From positions 124,001 through 188,000 of the forward strand of contig NZ_CP166840.1 in the NCBI RefSeq assembly GCF_041346925.1: a stretch of DNA of 64,000 nucleotides, given 5' to 3'. How positions within the stretch are numbered: the first letter of the stretch is position 1; each line of letters opens with the position of its first letter. Below, in pieces: positions 63,136 to 64,000 of this stretch. This DNA comes from Agaribacterium sp. ZY112. GTDB taxonomy: Bacteria; Pseudomonadota; Gammaproteobacteria; Pseudomonadales; Cellvibrionaceae. The notes below the pieces were generated by a model that was not told the DNA's origin, did not search any database, and saw only the letters and a program-made list of their open reading frames with translations. Position numbers and translations under genes: made by a program.

Positions 63136-63142
63136 AGCTTTC

Positions 63143-64000
63143 CTATTGGGTTGGGGCCATCTGTTTACGTGTGAACGACACATTATCGATCAAACGTGCG
63201 GCCTGAGTATACATTGCACCGAGCACACAAATCTCGGCATCGTCATCGGCAGCCAACTCGAGGCTGTGCGCTTCGCAGATTTTAAAATAATCCACGCGAA
63301 ATCCCTCGCTAGCTAGACGCTCTGCTGCCTGTTTTTCCAATTCTCGAAAAGCGCTCGAACCACCTTCCACCTGCTGTTTTATCCACAGCAGGGTTTTATA
63401 CAATACGGTTACTTTGGGGCGTTCAGCTTGGCTTATGTAACGATTACGCGAACTGCGCGCCAAGCCATCTTCTTCGCGTGCAATCGGTGCCGCATGTAGC
63501 TCTATTGGCATGCATAAATCTTCCACCATGCGCCGAATAACTGCTAACTGTTGAAAATCTTTTAAACCGAATACAGCTATATCAGGCTGTACAATATTAA
63601 ACAACTTGCTAACAACGGTTGTCACACCTTCAAAATGTCCTGGTCGTGAAGCTCCACAAAGCACATCGGTCATCGTTGGCACAACCACACGGGTCTGCTC
63701 CCCCATGCCATTGGGGTAAATCTCATGCTCATCTGGGCAAAACAACATGTCACAGTCGACCGCCTCAAGCCTAGCTATATCTTGCTCTAGGGTACGCGGG
63801 TACTTATCCCAGTCTTCATTCAAGCCAAACTGCAAACGATTAACAAAGATACTGACAATAACAATGTCAGCTTCTGCTTGCGCCTGCTTAACAAGGGCCA
63901 AATGGCCATCATGAAGATTACCCATTGTGGGCACAAAGGCGATACGCTGTTTACTTTGGCGAGCTTTGGCCAAAGCCTTGCGCACCGAGTCTACGTGGTG
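63143..64000 (-). CDS. panC: pantothenate synthetase PanC, 5' end cut by right edge
   Basis: Joins pantoate and beta-alanine using ATP. Visible motifs: '[20 protein letters not shown]' (HIGH-like), '[20 protein letters not shown]', '[20 protein letters not shown]' and '[19 protein letters not shown]' (KMSKS-like). The frame is open to base 64000 (upstream residues [10 protein letters not shown]), so the true start lies just outside; an in-frame GTG at 63985 is unlikely to be the start. Enzyme otherwise complete. Confidence 0.95.
   Translation of the reverse strand, partial: HHVDSVRKALAKARQSKQRIAFVPTMGNLHDGHLALVKQAQAEADIVIVSIFVNRLQFGLNEDWDKYPRTLEQDIARLEAVDCDMLFCPDEHEIYPNGMGEQTRVVVPTMTDVLCGASRPGHFEGVTTVVSKLFNIVQPDIAVFGLKDFQQLAVIRRMVEDLCMPIELHAAPIAREEDGLARSSRNRYISQAERPKVTVLYKTLLWIKQQVEGGSSAFRELEKQAAERLASEGFRVDYFKICEAHSLELAADDDAEICVLGAMYTQAARLIDNVSFTRKQMAPTQ

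Noticed and set aside
1..64000. CRISPR array, prophage, insertion sequence or tRNA/rRNA
   Set aside because: Looked for regular repeats, transposase/integrase proteins and cloverleaf or rRNA motifs; none convincing.

Overview
The window looks like chromosomal DNA of a free-living, probably marine gammaproteobacterium related to the Pseudomonas/Cellvibrio side of the class. This is inferred from gene content and order: a fimX-like gene near serB, a bioB-F-(H-C)-D operon divergent from comF, feoAB without feoC, rdgC, EpmA/EpmB-type EF-P modification, ppnN, an LpxR-like lipid A deacylase, and a lipoprotein sulfatase of the kind common in marine bacteria. I see no phage, transposase, CRISPR array, rRNA or tRNA.

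Layout. 1-4.8 kb: tail of a LysR regulator, a degenerate ECF42-type sigma factor, a 53-aa membrane peptide, a DEAD-box helicase, a DUF3010 protein and an acyl-CoA thioesterase. 4.8-13.2 kb: secreted or envelope functions, namely an EEP-fold protein, a DUF5329 protein, a sulfatase with an unusual active-site motif, and an envelope-lipid locus in which two phospholipase-D-type lipoproteins flank an LpxR-like gene and its TetR regulator. 13.3-20.2 kb: rdgC, feoAB (with a Fur-like box), an AbgT transporter, a MazG-like pyrophosphohydrolase, a GntR regulator and a small basic protein. 20.2-23.4 kb: an acyl-CoA dehydrogenase, a SprA-related protein and a FlgC-like small protein. 23.5-28.8 kb: the biotin operon with a natural BioH-BioC fusion, a clear BirA operator/promoter, and divergent comF. 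29-33.3 kb: a small membrane protein, htpX, a YjbR protein, cysE, epmA and a tautomerase-fold protein lacking Pro1.

33.3-38.6 kb is the least conventional part. It holds three co-directional genes: a LacI-type binding domain fused to GAF-like and PAS regions with no output domain, a membrane-anchored coiled-coil protein, and a REC-DUF3369-HD-GYP c-di-GMP phosphodiesterase. I read it as a candidate sensory relay; the linkage is inference. 38.7-42.6 kb: efp, an M3 peptidase and epmB, which with epmA make a full EF-P beta-lysylation set. 42.7-46.5 kb: a PilZ-like protein and a FimX-like degenerate REC-PAS-GGDEF-EAL protein. 46.6-54.5 kb: ackA-pta, serB, an AhpA/YtjB-like protein and an OlsF-like bifunctional ornithine-lipid synthase. 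54.5-64 kb: two outer-membrane barrels, smrA, ppnN, a structured intergenic stretch, acs, a tandem USP, panD and panC (cut by the right edge).

Themes are c-di-GMP signalling without obvious synthases, envelope lipid remodelling (PLD lipoproteins, LpxR, OlsF), acetate metabolism (ackA, pta, acs) and vitamin synthesis (biotin, pantothenate). Several genes use TTG starts backed by good Shine-Dalgarno sequences. All family assignments are from reading protein motifs by eye; no database was searched.
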